DNA of 64,000 nt from the NCBI GenBank assembly GCA_934667095.1, contig CAKULE010000002.1, positions 62,001 to 126,000 of the forward strand, written 5' to 3'. Positions 32,058 to 39,744 of this stretch are shown piece after piece; position 1 is the first letter of the stretch, and each line of letters opens with the position of its first letter. The stretch is from an uncultured Oscillospiraceae bacterium. Its GTDB lineage: Bacteria; Bacillota; Clostridia; Oscillospirales; Oscillospiraceae. The notes under the pieces were generated by a model that ran no database searches, had not been told where the DNA came from, and was given only the letters and a program-made list of their open reading frames with translations. A program made the translations under genes and the position numbers.

Positions 32058-32414
32058 ATGGCAAGAGTCAAGGGCGCGATGATGACGCGCAAGCGCAGAA
32101 ATAAGGTCCTCAAGCTGGCCAAGGGCTACTGGGGCGCCAAGAGCAAGCATTACAAGATGGCCAACGAGCAGGTCATGAAGTCCCTGCAGTACGCCTATGT
32201 GGGCCGCCGGCTGAAGAAGCGTGACTTCCGTCAGCTGTGGATCGCCCGCATCAACGCCGCCTGCAAGATGAACGGCATGAACTACTCCACCTTCATGCAC
32301 GGCCTGAAGCTGGCCGGCGTGGAGATCAACCGCAAGATGCTGGCTGAGCTGGCCGTCAACGACAAAGCTGCTTTCACCCAGCTGACCGAGTTGGCCAAGG
32401 CTAAGCTGGCCTGA
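32058..32414 (+). CDS. rplT: 50S ribosomal protein L20
   Basis: L20 (118 aa) is an early 50S assembly protein and the likely autoregulator of this operon through the infC leader. The N-terminal basic arm (ARVKGAMMTRKRRNKVLKLAKGYWG, outline) and the globular domain (LWIARINAACKMNGMNYSTFMHGL) are standard. The start follows TAGGAGG. The operon ends at the terminator at 32430. Confidence 0.98.
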   Translation: MARVKGAMMTRKRRNKVLKLAKGYWGAKSKHYKMANEQVMKSLQYAYVGRRLKKRDFRQLWIARINAACKMNGMNYSTFMHGLKLAGVEINRKMLAELAVNDKAAFTQLTELAKAKLA

Positions 32415-32429
32415 TCGCCGCAAAGCAAT

Positions 32430-32468
32430 ACAAAACCGCCCCTGCCATGCAGCAGGGGCGGTTTTCTA
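32430..32468. terminator. Bidirectional terminator after rplT
   Basis: AAAACCGCCCCTGC (32432-32445) pairs perfectly with GCAGGGGCGGTTTT (32452-32465). Confidence 0.92.
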
Positions 32469-32505
32469 TTTCTCTTATCCGCCAACCGGCGGCGTGGCCC
32501 TGTGT

Positions 32506-33429
32506 TTACAGCAGGTCCTTCTTTTTCAGCACGAAGGCCAGCACGCCGATGATCACCGCCGACACGATCAGCGGGAACCACGCCACCGCCGCCGGCAGCC
32601 CGGAGACGTTCATGCCGTAAAAGCCGAAGACGATGTTGGGCACGGTCAGCAGAATGGTCAGGGAGGTGAGCACCTTCATGATGACGTTCAGGTTGTTGGA
32701 GATGACGGAGGCAAAGGCGTCCATCATGCCGGAGATGATGGAGGAGTAGATCTGGGCCATCTCGATGGCCTGCCGCACCTCAATGAGCACGTCCTCCAGC
32801 AAGTCGTGGTCTTCCTCGTACAGGGTGACGATGCGGCCCCGGAGGATCTTCTCCAGCGTGACCTCGTTGGCCTTCAGGGAGGTGTTGAAGTACACCAGGG
32901 ACTTCTCCAGGTCCAGCAGCTGGATCAGCTCCTTGTTCCGCTGGGACTTGTAAAGCTGGTGCTCCATGTAGTTATAGGTCTTATCGATCTGCTTCAGATA
33001 CTGCAGGTATCGCTTGGCCACCAGCAGCAGGATGTTCAGGATAAACCGGGTGCGCTGCTGGGTGCGGACATCCTTCACCATGCCGTCCTGCAGGTCCCGC
33101 ACCACGGAGGTTTCCTTCAGGCAGACGGTGATGATATGCTTGTCCGTGACAATGATGCCCATGGGCAGGGTGGAGTACACCACACCGGTATCGTCCTTCT
33201 CCATGGCGGGGGTATCCACGATGATGAGGGTCTGCCCCTCCTCGCTGTCGATGCGGGAGGTCTCCTCCTCGTCCAGCGCCGCCCGGAGGAAGGTGGGCTC
33301 CACATTCAGCGTGGCCGCCACGGTCTTCAGCTCATCCTCGCTGGGGTACACCAGATTGACCCAGCAGCCCTCCTCCACAGCATTGAGCTGGGTCATTTTT
33401 CCGTCTACCGTCTTGTGAATGGTCAGCAT
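32506..33429 (-). CDS. corA: CorA-family magnesium transporter
   Basis: The 307-aa protein is a CorA-type divalent cation channel. It has a soluble N-terminal domain, a long helical stalk (about 150-245) and two C-terminal transmembrane helices with the selectivity motif GMN inside FGFYGMNVSGLP. A short basic tail (VLKKKDLL) follows the last helix. The start at 33429 was chosen because the upstream 29 codons lie in the promoter region and AAAGGTG precedes this ATG. The promoter is at 33481-33509. The gene is monocistronic. Magnesium is the usual substrate; cobalt or nickel is possible. Confidence 0.93.
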   Translation of the reverse strand: MLTIHKTVDGKMTQLNAVEEGCWVNLVYPSEDELKTVAATLNVEPTFLRAALDEEETSRIDSEEGQTLIIVDTPAMEKDDTGVVYSTLPMGIIVTDKHIITVCLKETSVVRDLQDGMVKDVRTQQRTRFILNILLLVAKRYLQYLKQIDKTYNYMEHQLYKSQRNKELIQLLDLEKSLVYFNTSLKANEVTLEKILRGRIVTLYEEDHDLLEDVLIEVRQAIEMAQIYSSIISGMMDAFASVISNNLNVIMKVLTSLTILLTVPNIVFGFYGMNVSGLPAAVAWFPLIVSAVIIGVLAFVLKKKDLL

Positions 33430-33480
33430 CGCTCCCACACCTTTCCCGCCTGTATCCCCTCGCTTAACAAGGCTAATCTG

Positions 33481-33509
33481 ATTATATGCCACCGCCGGGC
33501 GCTTTGCAA
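33481..33509 (-). promoter_or_regulatory. Sigma-A promoter of corA
   Basis: On the minus strand, TTGCAA (33504-33509) and TATAAT (33481-33486) are 17 bp apart. Confidence 0.75.
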
Positions 33510-33527
33510 CCCCCAAAGCGGCTGGTT

Positions 33528-33565
33528 GGGCAAGGCCCCCGCCGCGCCGCGGCGGGAGCCTTGCC
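33528..33565. terminator. Strong hairpin downstream of spoVFB
   Basis: GGCAAGGC and its complement enclose a CCGCCGC/GCGGCGG stem. No T tract follows on the minus strand, so it may stall polymerase or stabilise the 3' end rather than terminate. Confidence 0.45.
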
Positions 33566-33570
33566 AGTCT

Positions 33571-34152
33571 TTACCGCTCCGGCCCCAGCAGCAGGGGCTG
33601 GAGCTGCTCTCCCCGCAGGGCGGCCTCTACCGTCTCCTCCACCCGCCCGAAGTCGGCGATGAGGGAGGTGGGCTTGCCCCGGCAGTCGTCCTGCCCGAAG
33701 GGGACAAAGTAGACGTTCCGCCGTCCCAGCAGGGCCCCCAGATTAGGGGCCGCCGCGCTGAGGCCGTCGTTGGTGGCGATGGCCAGCACCAGCGGCCGGC
33801 CGTTGCGCAGATGGGCCTTGGCGGCCATGGTCACCGGTCCGTCGGTGACTCCGTTGGCCAGCTTGGCCAGCGTGTTCCCCGTGCAGGGGCAGATCACCAG
33901 CACATCCAGCAGCTTTTTTGGCCCGATGGGCTCCGCCTCTGCCACGGTGGTGACCGCCGGCCGGCCGCAGGCTGCCTCGACCCGGGCCCGCCAGTCCTCC
34001 GCCCGGCCGAAGCGGGTGTCCGTCCCCGCCGCCGCCTCAGACAGGATGGGCAGGACGGTATCGTACCGCGCCGCCGCCCGCTCCAGTGCAGACACGGCCT
34101 CCCCCATGGTACAGAAGGAGCCGCACAGGGCAAACCCCAACTTCAGCTCCAT
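33571..34152 (-). CDS. spoVFB: Dipicolinate synthase subunit B
   Basis: The 193-aa flavoprotein-like subunit of dipicolinate synthase acts in the mother cell to make the spore-core chelator dipicolinic acid. The Rossmann-like start MELKLGFALCGSFCTM, VICPCTGNTLAKLANGVTD and LAIATNDGLSAAAPNLG fit SpoVFB/DpaB. AGGAG lies seven bases before the ATG. It follows spoVFA after 2 bp, so the pair is one operon. Confidence 0.94.
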   Translation of the reverse strand: MELKLGFALCGSFCTMGEAVSALERAAARYDTVLPILSEAAAGTDTRFGRAEDWRARVEAACGRPAVTTVAEAEPIGPKKLLDVLVICPCTGNTLAKLANGVTDGPVTMAAKAHLRNGRPLVLAIATNDGLSAAAPNLGALLGRRNVYFVPFGQDDCRGKPTSLIADFGRVEETVEAALRGEQLQPLLLGPER

Positions 34153-34154
34153 AC

Positions 34155-35009
34155 TCACACTCCTAACATCATGTGATAGACGGTATCCCGCAGGGCGCGG
34201 GCTGCGGTGAGGGGGGCCTCCTTCCCCGGCAGACCGGGGGCTAGGATCACCCGGATCCCGTGGTGGGCGGCGGCTTCGCCGTCCACGCCGCCGGGGGCCG
34301 AGGCCAGCTCGATCACCGGCGTACCCTGCCGCAGTGCAGCCAGCTCCGCCTCCCCCAGTACCGGGGCGGGCACGGTGTTGAACACCAGCTCCGCCGTGGA
34401 CAGCCGGGCGGGCAACGCCGCAAATCCGCCGCAGGGCAGAGACATGCTCTCCGCCAGCGCCTGCCGGGCGGGGCTGCGCTCCGCCACCCACACGTCAGCC
34501 CCCAACGCCCGCAGCCGCAGAGCCAGCGCCTGACCCACCCGGCCGAAGCCCGTGACCACGCAGGCCGCACCGTGGAGGGTCACAGGCGCGGCCTCCATGG
34601 CCAGCCGAAGAGCCCCCTCCGCCGTGGGCACGGCGTTGCGCACCGCCAGCTCCCCCCGGTCAAAATAGTCCTCCACCGTCAGGCCCCGGGCAGAGGTCAT
34701 GGCCCGCAGCCGCCCGTCCACCCTGCCCGCCAGCAGCCGCTGGCCGGGCCGCAGCCGGTCCAGCACAGTCTCCGGTGCCAGCTCTACGGCGGACAGCGGC
34801 GTATTCACCAGTCCGGCCCCGTTCAGGGCCGGCAGGGGCAGAATGACGCCGTCCGCACCCTCGATGCCGTTCAGCCCGGGCTCGCACCGCAGGTCCTGCT
34901 CCAGCGCAAAGGGATGTACCCGGTGGCCGTCCGCGGCCAGCAGGGCTGCCAGTGCGCTCTGCCTGCGGTCGCCGCCGATCACCCAGAGCTCCCAACTGTT
35001 GCTATTCAA
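34155..35009 (-). CDS. spoVFA: Dipicolinate synthase subunit A
   Basis: The 284-aa subunit A has an N-terminal nucleotide-binding fold (ELWVIGGDRRQ) and a second Rossmann domain with VVTGFGRVGQALALRLRALGA. It oxidises the aspartate-semialdehyde/pyruvate-derived dihydrodipicolinate-pathway intermediate to dipicolinate. The start is taken as TTG at 35009, eight bases after AAAGGAG. The in-frame ATG at 35045 has no ribosome-binding site. The gene should be mother-cell specific (sigma-K in B. subtilis), but I could not find a convincing sigma-K promoter upstream. Confidence 0.92.
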   Translation of the reverse strand: MNSNSWELWVIGGDRRQSALAALLAADGHRVHPFALEQDLRCEPGLNGIEGADGVILPLPALNGAGLVNTPLSAVELAPETVLDRLRPGQRLLAGRVDGRLRAMTSARGLTVEDYFDRGELAVRNAVPTAEGALRLAMEAAPVTLHGAACVVTGFGRVGQALALRLRALGADVWVAERSPARQALAESMSLPCGGFAALPARLSTAELVFNTVPAPVLGEAELAALRQGTPVIELASAPGGVDGEAAAHHGIRVILAPGLPGKEAPLTAARALRDTVYHMMLGV

Positions 35010-35087
35010 GGTCAACACTCCTTTGATGAGGATCGCCGTCCTCATCTCAGTCTATTCAGCCCCCGCCAAAGCTGCCCCCTCCCGGAC

Positions 35088-35122
35088 AAAAAAGAGAGCC
35101 CGTCTCCGTGAGACAGGCTCTC
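35088..35122 (-). terminator. Terminator of the XRE-TPR regulator gene
   Basis: The stem GAGAGCC-TGTCTC/GAGAC-GGCTCTC is followed on the minus strand by TTTTTT. Confidence 0.85.
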
Positions 35123-35133
35123 CTCCGTGGGTG

Positions 35134-35934
35134 TCAGGCCTCCAGCAAGGGCCAGATGTCCTCGTCCAGCCAGCGCAGTTCGCGGTCGTTCCAGCCCAGG
35201 TCCGGGTCGGCCCGGAAGAGTTCGAACACCGTTCTGGCCAGCGTAGCGGCCCGGTTCGCCAGGTCGGCCTTGCCCTGGGCCTTCGCCATGGCGCTGACCC
35301 GTGCCAGCATCTCCACCATGCCCTGCCGGTGGAGGTCCAGCTGGCTGGTGGCGCCGTACCAGGCGTCCTTCCCCTCCAGCAGCTGGGCCATCAGCTCCAG
35401 CTTGGTGAAGTAGATCTCCGGGATGCGCTCCAGGGTGGGCTTCACCAGGGCCTGCTCCCCCGTCTCGTGATAGGTCTCCGCCAGAATCCGCAGTGCGTCG
35501 TACCGCACGTCGTCCAGCCGGGCAGTCTCGATGAGGGCCTTGCACAGGGTGATGACCTCCTCACTGCGCTCGGGGGCGCGCATGGCGTACAGCAGGTTGT
35601 TCAGCAGGATCTCGTCCCCGGGGTACTGCTTCAGGCCCTCCCGCAGGATGGCCTCCGCCTCGGCGGGCTTGTCATCCCGCAGCTTGGCCGCCCGGGAGGC
35701 GAAGTCGAACACCCGGTCCTCCCGTTCCAGACGGTTGTAGTCGAACAGCTCATCGGTGGACACCTCGAAGAAGCTCGCCAGAGCGGGGATCAGGCACACA
35801 TCGGGCATGGCCGCCCCGGTCTCCCACTTGCTCACTGCCTGAAAGGTCACACCCATGGCCTGGGCCAGCACCTCCTGGGACACATTCTTCTGCCGCCGCA
35901 GCTCGCGGATCTTTTCGCCTAATTTGATCTCCAT
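35134..35934 (-). CDS. XRE-family regulator with TPR-like C-terminus
   Basis: The 266-aa protein has an N-terminal helix-turn-helix of the XRE type (about residues 4-60: GEKIRELRRQKNVSQEVLAQAMGVTFQAVSKWETG in outline). A long helical region follows (about 75-260) with TPR-like repeats such as PAEAEAILREGLKQYPGDEILLNNLLYAM. This architecture is common for regulators that sense peptides or cell state. AAAGGAG lies before the ATG. The promoter carries the same 44-bp upstream repeat as the neighbouring 55-aa gene, so autoregulation and co-regulation are likely. Confidence 0.87.
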   Translation of the reverse strand: MEIKLGEKIRELRRQKNVSQEVLAQAMGVTFQAVSKWETGAAMPDVCLIPALASFFEVSTDELFDYNRLEREDRVFDFASRAAKLRDDKPAEAEAILREGLKQYPGDEILLNNLLYAMRAPERSEEVITLCKALIETARLDDVRYDALRILAETYHETGEQALVKPTLERIPEIYFTKLELMAQLLEGKDAWYGATSQLDLHRQGMVEMLARVSAMAKAQGKADLANRAATLARTVFELFRADPDLGWNDRELRWLDEDIWPLLEA

Positions 35935-35970
35935 TTTGATCGTCTCCTTTCAATTCGCCGGCTCGACCCT

Positions 35971-35998
35971 ATCTTACCAGACGGGGCCCGGAATACAA
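35971..35998 (-). promoter_or_regulatory. Promoter of the XRE-TPR regulator
   Basis: On the minus strand, TTGTAT (35993-35998) and TAAGAT (35971-35976) are 16 bp apart. The -35 touches the end of repeat copy 1. Confidence 0.6.
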
Positions 35999-36039
35999 TA
36001 ACGCCGTCGTTTAGAATTTTTCTATTTTAAGTTGAGCCC
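35996..36039. repeat. 44-bp repeated upstream element, copy 1
   Basis: It contains TTAGAA-ttt-TTCTA(t), an imperfect inverted repeat, about 15 bp upstream of the XRE promoter's -35. It matches 36255-36298 with about five differences and also holds the stop codon of the 55-aa ORF. Confidence 0.85.
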
Positions 36040-36189
36040 AAAGGGGCTCACGTCGGTGCCGCAGAAGCCCTGATACCGCTGGATGTCCCGCAGGGCGGCG
36101 TGGGCCGCCTCCGCCGGGCGCTGTCCGTCCGGGATCCTGACGCAGCCCGCCCGCAGCAGGCGGATGGCCCGGCCTTTCTTTCCTCCCAT
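36022..36189 (-). CDS. 55-aa basic small protein, unknown
   Basis: A 55-codon frame begins MGGKKGRAIRLLRAGCVRIP and ends with DVSPFGLNLK. It is basic and has two cysteines (Cys16 and Cys43). The ATG is preceded by AAAGGAG at nine bases, and a promoter (36229-36257) with a repeated upstream element precedes it. I recognise no family. It sits directly upstream of the XRE-TPR regulator, so it could be a regulator partner or a signalling peptide precursor. It has no obvious signal sequence. Confidence 0.6.
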   Translation of the reverse strand: MGGKKGRAIRLLRAGCVRIPDGQRPAEAAHAALRDIQRYQGFCGTDVSPFGLNLK

Positions 36190-36228
36190 GTCCGATCGCT
36201 CCTTTCCCGTTTTGTTCGGTCTGGCTTT

Positions 36229-36257
36229 ATCCTAACCGGGCGGGTGGCGAACTTCAA
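36229..36257 (-). promoter_or_regulatory. Promoter of the 55-aa ORF
   Basis: On the minus strand, TTGAAG (36252-36257) and TAGGAT (36229-36234) are 17 bp apart. The -35 lies at the edge of repeat copy 2. Confidence 0.6.
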
Positions 36258-36298
36258 TAACGCATTCATTTAGAATTTTTCTAATTTTAGTTGAGCCC
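36255..36298. repeat. 44-bp repeated upstream element, copy 2
   Basis: It contains a perfect inverted repeat TTAGAA-ttt-TTCTAA. It lies 259 bp from copy 1 and in the same position relative to its promoter. Confidence 0.85.
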
Positions 36299-36303
36299 TG
36301 GAC

Positions 36304-36335
36304 AAAGAAAAAGCGCGGCAAAGCCGCGCTTTTCA
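36304..36335 (-). terminator. Terminator of the aro operon
   Basis: AAAGCGCGGC pairs with GCCGCGCTTT, with a T-rich tail on the minus strand, right after the aroE stop. Confidence 0.88.
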
Positions 36336-36344
36336 GGGGGACGA

Positions 36345-37160
36345 TCAGATTTCAAGCGCCTTCCGCACCACAGCGCCCATGGCGGCGTGGTCCAGCGGCC
36401 GGTCCAGGAAGAGCTCCAAGGCGTAGATGGCCTGGTGCACCAGCATGGGCAGGCCATTGGAGCAGGGATGGCTCAGCTCCCGCGCCCGGGTCAGCAGGGC
36501 GGTCTCCGCCGGGTGGTAAATGAGGTCGAAGACCCCCGCCCCAGCGGGTAGACGGTCCAGAAAATCCAGGCTGCCAAAGGCCGGGCAGCCAGCCATGCCC
36601 AGATCGGTGCAGTTCACCAGCAGGTCCGCCCCAGCGCACAGGCGGTCCAGCTCCGTCCAGGGGGCGGCGGCCATGCCCGGCTGCCCGGCGCACAGCTCCT
36701 CCGCCCGGCTGAGGGTACGGTTGCACACGGTGACCGCCGCGCCGCAGGCCGCCAGCTTGCGCCCAACCGCCCGGGCGGCCCCGCCGGCCCCCAGCAGAAG
36801 CACCCTCTCCGCCGGCCAGAGACCGGTCTCCTCCAGCGCAGCCAGACAGCCCGCGCCGTCGGTGTTGAAGCCGTGCCAGCCGCCCTCCCGGCGGCAGACG
36901 GTGTTCACCGCACCGAACCGGGCGGCGTCCCCGTCCACCTCCGCCAGCAGGGGGATCAGGTCCTGCTTGTGTGGCATGGTGGCGTTGAAGCCGGTGATCC
37001 CGTTCTCCTCCGCCCAGCAGAGGTAGGCGGGCAGTTCTCCCCGCTCCACCACATGGGCGGTGTAGGGGATGTCCAGCCCCAAGGCGCTCAGCATCGCCCC
37101 GTGAATGCGGGGGGACAGGGAGTGGAGCACCGGATCGCCGATGACCTGAAGGGCGCTCAT
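36345..37160 (-). CDS. aroE: Shikimate dehydrogenase
   Basis: AroE (271 aa) reduces 3-dehydroshikimate to shikimate with NADPH. The substrate-binding N-domain shows GDPVLHSLSPRIHGAML and FNATMPHK (catalytic Lys), and GFNTDGAGCL carries the catalytic Asp. The NADP fold is LLLGAGGAARAV with NRTLSRAEEL. Its ATG overlaps the aroKQ stop (ATGA). It is the last gene of the aro operon. Confidence 0.95.
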   Translation of the reverse strand: MSALQVIGDPVLHSLSPRIHGAMLSALGLDIPYTAHVVERGELPAYLCWAEENGITGFNATMPHKQDLIPLLAEVDGDAARFGAVNTVCRREGGWHGFNTDGAGCLAALEETGLWPAERVLLLGAGGAARAVGRKLAACGAAVTVCNRTLSRAEELCAGQPGMAAAPWTELDRLCAGADLLVNCTDLGMAGCPAFGSLDFLDRLPAGAGVFDLIYHPAETALLTRARELSHPCSNGLPMLVHQAIYALELFLDRPLDHAAMGAVVRKALEI

Positions 37161-38086
37161 GCCAGCACCTCCAGCAGGGCGTCCATGGCGGTGAGGTAGC
37201 CTGGCAGGCCCTGCCCATAGACCTGCCCCCTGCAGGCGGGGGCGGTGACAGAGACCGCCCGAAAGGCCTCCCGGCTGTGGATGTCGCTGATGTGGACCTC
37301 CCACGCAGGGACAGTGATGGCCTTCAGCGCGTCGTGGATGGCATAGCTGTAATGGGTATAGGCCCCGGGGTTGATGACGATGCCATCATAGACCCCCTGG
37401 GCCTGCTGGATGCGGTCAATGATGGCTCCCTCGTGGTTGGACTGCCAGCAATCGACCCGCACGCCCAGCGCCTTCGCGTGGGCGGCTATGAGCCCGCAGA
37501 GATAGTCATAGTCCTGCCGGCCGTAGATGTCTGGTTCCCGCTGGCCCAGCAGGTTCAGGTTGGGCCCGTTGATGACGAGGATGCGCTTAGGCAGGTCGGC
37601 CAACCCGGCGAGGATGGCCTCCACCGTAGCCTCCGGCGCGGAAAAGTCCTTCACTGTCAGGTCCGCCGCCTCCTGATAGAGGGGCAGACGCCGGATGAAG
37701 GTGTCCTCAAACTGCGCTGCCGTGCCCTGTCCCAGCGGGCGGCCCTCCATGGAGACCCCCGCCAGAATGTCCTCCACCGGCCGGTCCAGAAAGACCACCG
37801 CGCCGGTCCGCCGCAGGGCGTCCACGTTCTCCTGCCGCAGCACCGCACCGCCGCCGGTGGCGATGACCTGTCCCTGCCGGGCGGCGGTCTCCGCAATGGC
37901 CCGGCTCTCCAGCGTGCGGAAGACCTCCTCGCCCCCGGCTTCAAAGATCTGGGGGATGGTGCGGCCGGCCAGTTCCTCCACCCGCTGGTCGCAGTCCACA
38001 AAGGGGCAGTCCAGCCGCTGGGCCAGCAGGCGGCCGCAGGTGGTCTTGCCGCTGCCCATCATGCCGATGAGTACGATATTTTTCAT
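37157..38086 (-). CDS. Fused shikimate kinase / type II 3-dehydroquinate dehydratase
   Basis: This 309-aa bifunctional protein joins two non-consecutive steps of the pathway. Residues about 1-165 are shikimate kinase (AroK), with P-loop GMMGSGKTT, DCDQRVEE and VIATGGGAV. Residues about 168-309 are type II dehydroquinate dehydratase (AroQ), with LVINGPNLNLLGQREPDIYG, QSNHEGAIID, NPGAYTHYSYAIHDAL and EVHISDIHSRE. The linker is only a few residues. ATG at 38086 is favoured over GTG at 38095, which overlaps the pheA stop. Both active sites look intact. Confidence 0.94.
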   Translation of the reverse strand: MKNIVLIGMMGSGKTTCGRLLAQRLDCPFVDCDQRVEELAGRTIPQIFEAGGEEVFRTLESRAIAETAARQGQVIATGGGAVLRQENVDALRRTGAVVFLDRPVEDILAGVSMEGRPLGQGTAAQFEDTFIRRLPLYQEAADLTVKDFSAPEATVEAILAGLADLPKRILVINGPNLNLLGQREPDIYGRQDYDYLCGLIAAHAKALGVRVDCWQSNHEGAIIDRIQQAQGVYDGIVINPGAYTHYSYAIHDALKAITVPAWEVHISDIHSREAFRAVSVTAPACRGQVYGQGLPGYLTAMDALLEVLA

Positions 38087-38091
38087 GCCTC

Positions 38092-39246
38092 TCACCCCAG
38101 ATTCGACTTGAAGTTGCCCAGCACCCGGAAATCCCCGGAGGTCTGGGCCAGCTCATGCAGGGCGTCCGCGGTGTCCTCTTCGGCGACGCTGCCGGTGAAC
38201 TCCAGAAAGAACATGTACTCCCAGCTGTGCTCCGGAATAGGCCGGGACTCCAGCTTCACCATGTTCAGGCCGTGAACGGCCAGCACCGTCAGCACCTCGT
38301 TCAGGGACCCGGCCTCGTGGGGCAGGAGGAACAGGGCGCTCAGCTTGTCCGCCCCCTCCCGCAGCTCCGGCTTGGGGGACACCACCACAAAGCGGGTGGT
38401 GTTGTGGCTGTTGTGGTTGATGCCCCGGGCCAGAATTTCCAGCCCGTAGATCTCCGCCGCCCGGGCGGAGCAGATGGCCGCCTTGGTGACGTCGCCGCTG
38501 GCGGCCACCATCTGGGCGGAGCCGGCGGTATCCGCCTGCGGCACCTGATGCCAGTCCGGGTGGGTGTTCAGATACTGCTCGCACTGGAACAGGCCCTGCT
38601 CGTGGGAGTAGACATGGGTGATGGTGTCCAGCGTGGCCCCCTTGGGAGCCATGAGGCAGTGCTCCACCCGCACGGTGGTCTCCCCCACCAGATAGAACTC
38701 ATACCGGGTGAGCAGGTCGTAGATCTGCCGGATGGCCCCGGTGGAGCTGTTCTCGATGGGGAGCACGGCGTAGTCCGCCCGGCCCTCCTTCAGGGCGAGG
38801 AAGCAGTCCTCAAACTGCTCCAGCCCCTCTACGTTCACTGCCGGGCCGAACCAGTCCAGACTGGCCTGTTCGCTGTATGCCCCGGGCACGCCCTGATACA
38901 CCACCCGGGGGTCCTCCACAGGCTGGCGCAGGGAACTCATGGCGGCCTTGAACCGGCGCAGGCCGGGGTTGTCCGCCCCCTCGCCGGTGAGATCCCGCTG
39001 CTGCCGGCGGGACAGAGCCATCACCGTCCGGTACAGGCACACCGCCGCCGAGGCCAGCTCCGGGCCGGCCAGTGCAGCCTTCTCCGCCAGCACCTGCCGC
39101 TCCCGGGCCTGATCCAGCACAGGCAGGCCGTGGGCCAGCTTGTACTCCCCCACCCGCCGGGTCACGTCCATCCGCCGGCGGAACAGCTCCATCATCTGGC
39201 GGTCGATGACGTCGATCTCGTTCCGCAGCTCATTCAGTTCGCTCAT
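38092..39246 (-). CDS. pheA: Bifunctional chorismate mutase / prephenate dehydratase
   Basis: This 384-aa P-protein converts chorismate to prephenate and then phenylpyruvate. The AroQ-type chorismate mutase (about 1-90) has LRNEIDVIDRQMMELFRRRM. The dehydratase (about 110-290) has YQGVPGAYSEQA, LPIENSSTGAI and NTTRFVVV. The ACT domain (about 300-375) has LLPHEAGSLNEVL and the Phe-binding ESRPIPEHSWEYMFF, so feedback by phenylalanine is expected. The ATG overlaps the stop of the carbonic anhydrase gene. No tyrA is present in the operon. Confidence 0.95.
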   Translation of the reverse strand: MSELNELRNEIDVIDRQMMELFRRRMDVTRRVGEYKLAHGLPVLDQARERQVLAEKAALAGPELASAAVCLYRTVMALSRRQQRDLTGEGADNPGLRRFKAAMSSLRQPVEDPRVVYQGVPGAYSEQASLDWFGPAVNVEGLEQFEDCFLALKEGRADYAVLPIENSSTGAIRQIYDLLTRYEFYLVGETTVRVEHCLMAPKGATLDTITHVYSHEQGLFQCEQYLNTHPDWHQVPQADTAGSAQMVAASGDVTKAAICSARAAEIYGLEILARGINHNSHNTTRFVVVSPKPELREGADKLSALFLLPHEAGSLNEVLTVLAVHGLNMVKLESRPIPEHSWEYMFFLEFTGSVAEEDTADALHELAQTSGDFRVLGNFKSNLG

Positions 39247-39731
39247 CGGTATTCCTCCGCTTCGGCGGCGTAGCCTCTGGCCGCAGCCAGATTGCGCACC
39301 TTGTCCTCTTCCGTCAGTACCCGGACCACTCTGGCCGGGCTGCCCATCAGCATGGAGCCGTCCGGGGCCCTGGTCTTCCCCGTCACCACCGCTCCGGCGG
39401 CTACGATGCAGTCCGCGCCGATCTCGCAGCCCTGAAGCAGGATGGCCCCCATGCCGATAAGGGTGCGGTCCCCAATGGCCCGGCCGTGGAGGATGGCCCC
39501 GTGGCCCACGGTCACGTTGTCGCCGATGGTCATGGGGCCCGCGTCACCGTGGAGCACCACGTTGTCCTGCAGGTTGGTGTTGGTCCCGATGCGCACCGGG
39601 GCTCCGTCCGCCCGGATCACCGCGTTGTACCACACAGAGCACCCGGGGCCGAAGGTCACGTCGCCGCACACCTTCGCCCCGGGCAGGATGACCACGTTTT
39701 CGTCAGTCTCCCGCAGCGTCTTGTTATCCAT
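39243..39731 (-). CDS. Gamma-class carbonic anhydrase family protein
   Basis: The 162-aa protein is a left-handed beta-helix of hexapeptide repeats. The gamma-carbonic-anhydrase metal-ligand pattern is present: VVLHGDAG, then VTVGHGAILHG. These proteins hydrate CO2 or have lost activity. AAAGGAG precedes the ATG. It lies 13 bp after aroC and overlaps pheA, so it is fully embedded in the aromatic operon, where no role is known for it. Confidence 0.9.
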   Translation of the reverse strand: MDNKTLRETDENVVILPGAKVCGDVTFGPGCSVWYNAVIRADGAPVRIGTNTNLQDNVVLHGDAGPMTIGDNVTVGHGAILHGRAIGDRTLIGMGAILLQGCEIGADCIVAAGAVVTGKTRAPDGSMLMGSPARVVRVLTEEDKVRNLAAARGYAAEAEEYR

Positions 39732-39744
39732 AAAGTTCTCTCCT

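Noticed and set aside
36048..36269. A 73-aa Arg/Ser-rich minus-strand frame
   Set aside because: No ribosome-binding site and arginine-rich shadow composition. The overlapping 55-aa frame has both a promoter and a ribosome-binding site.
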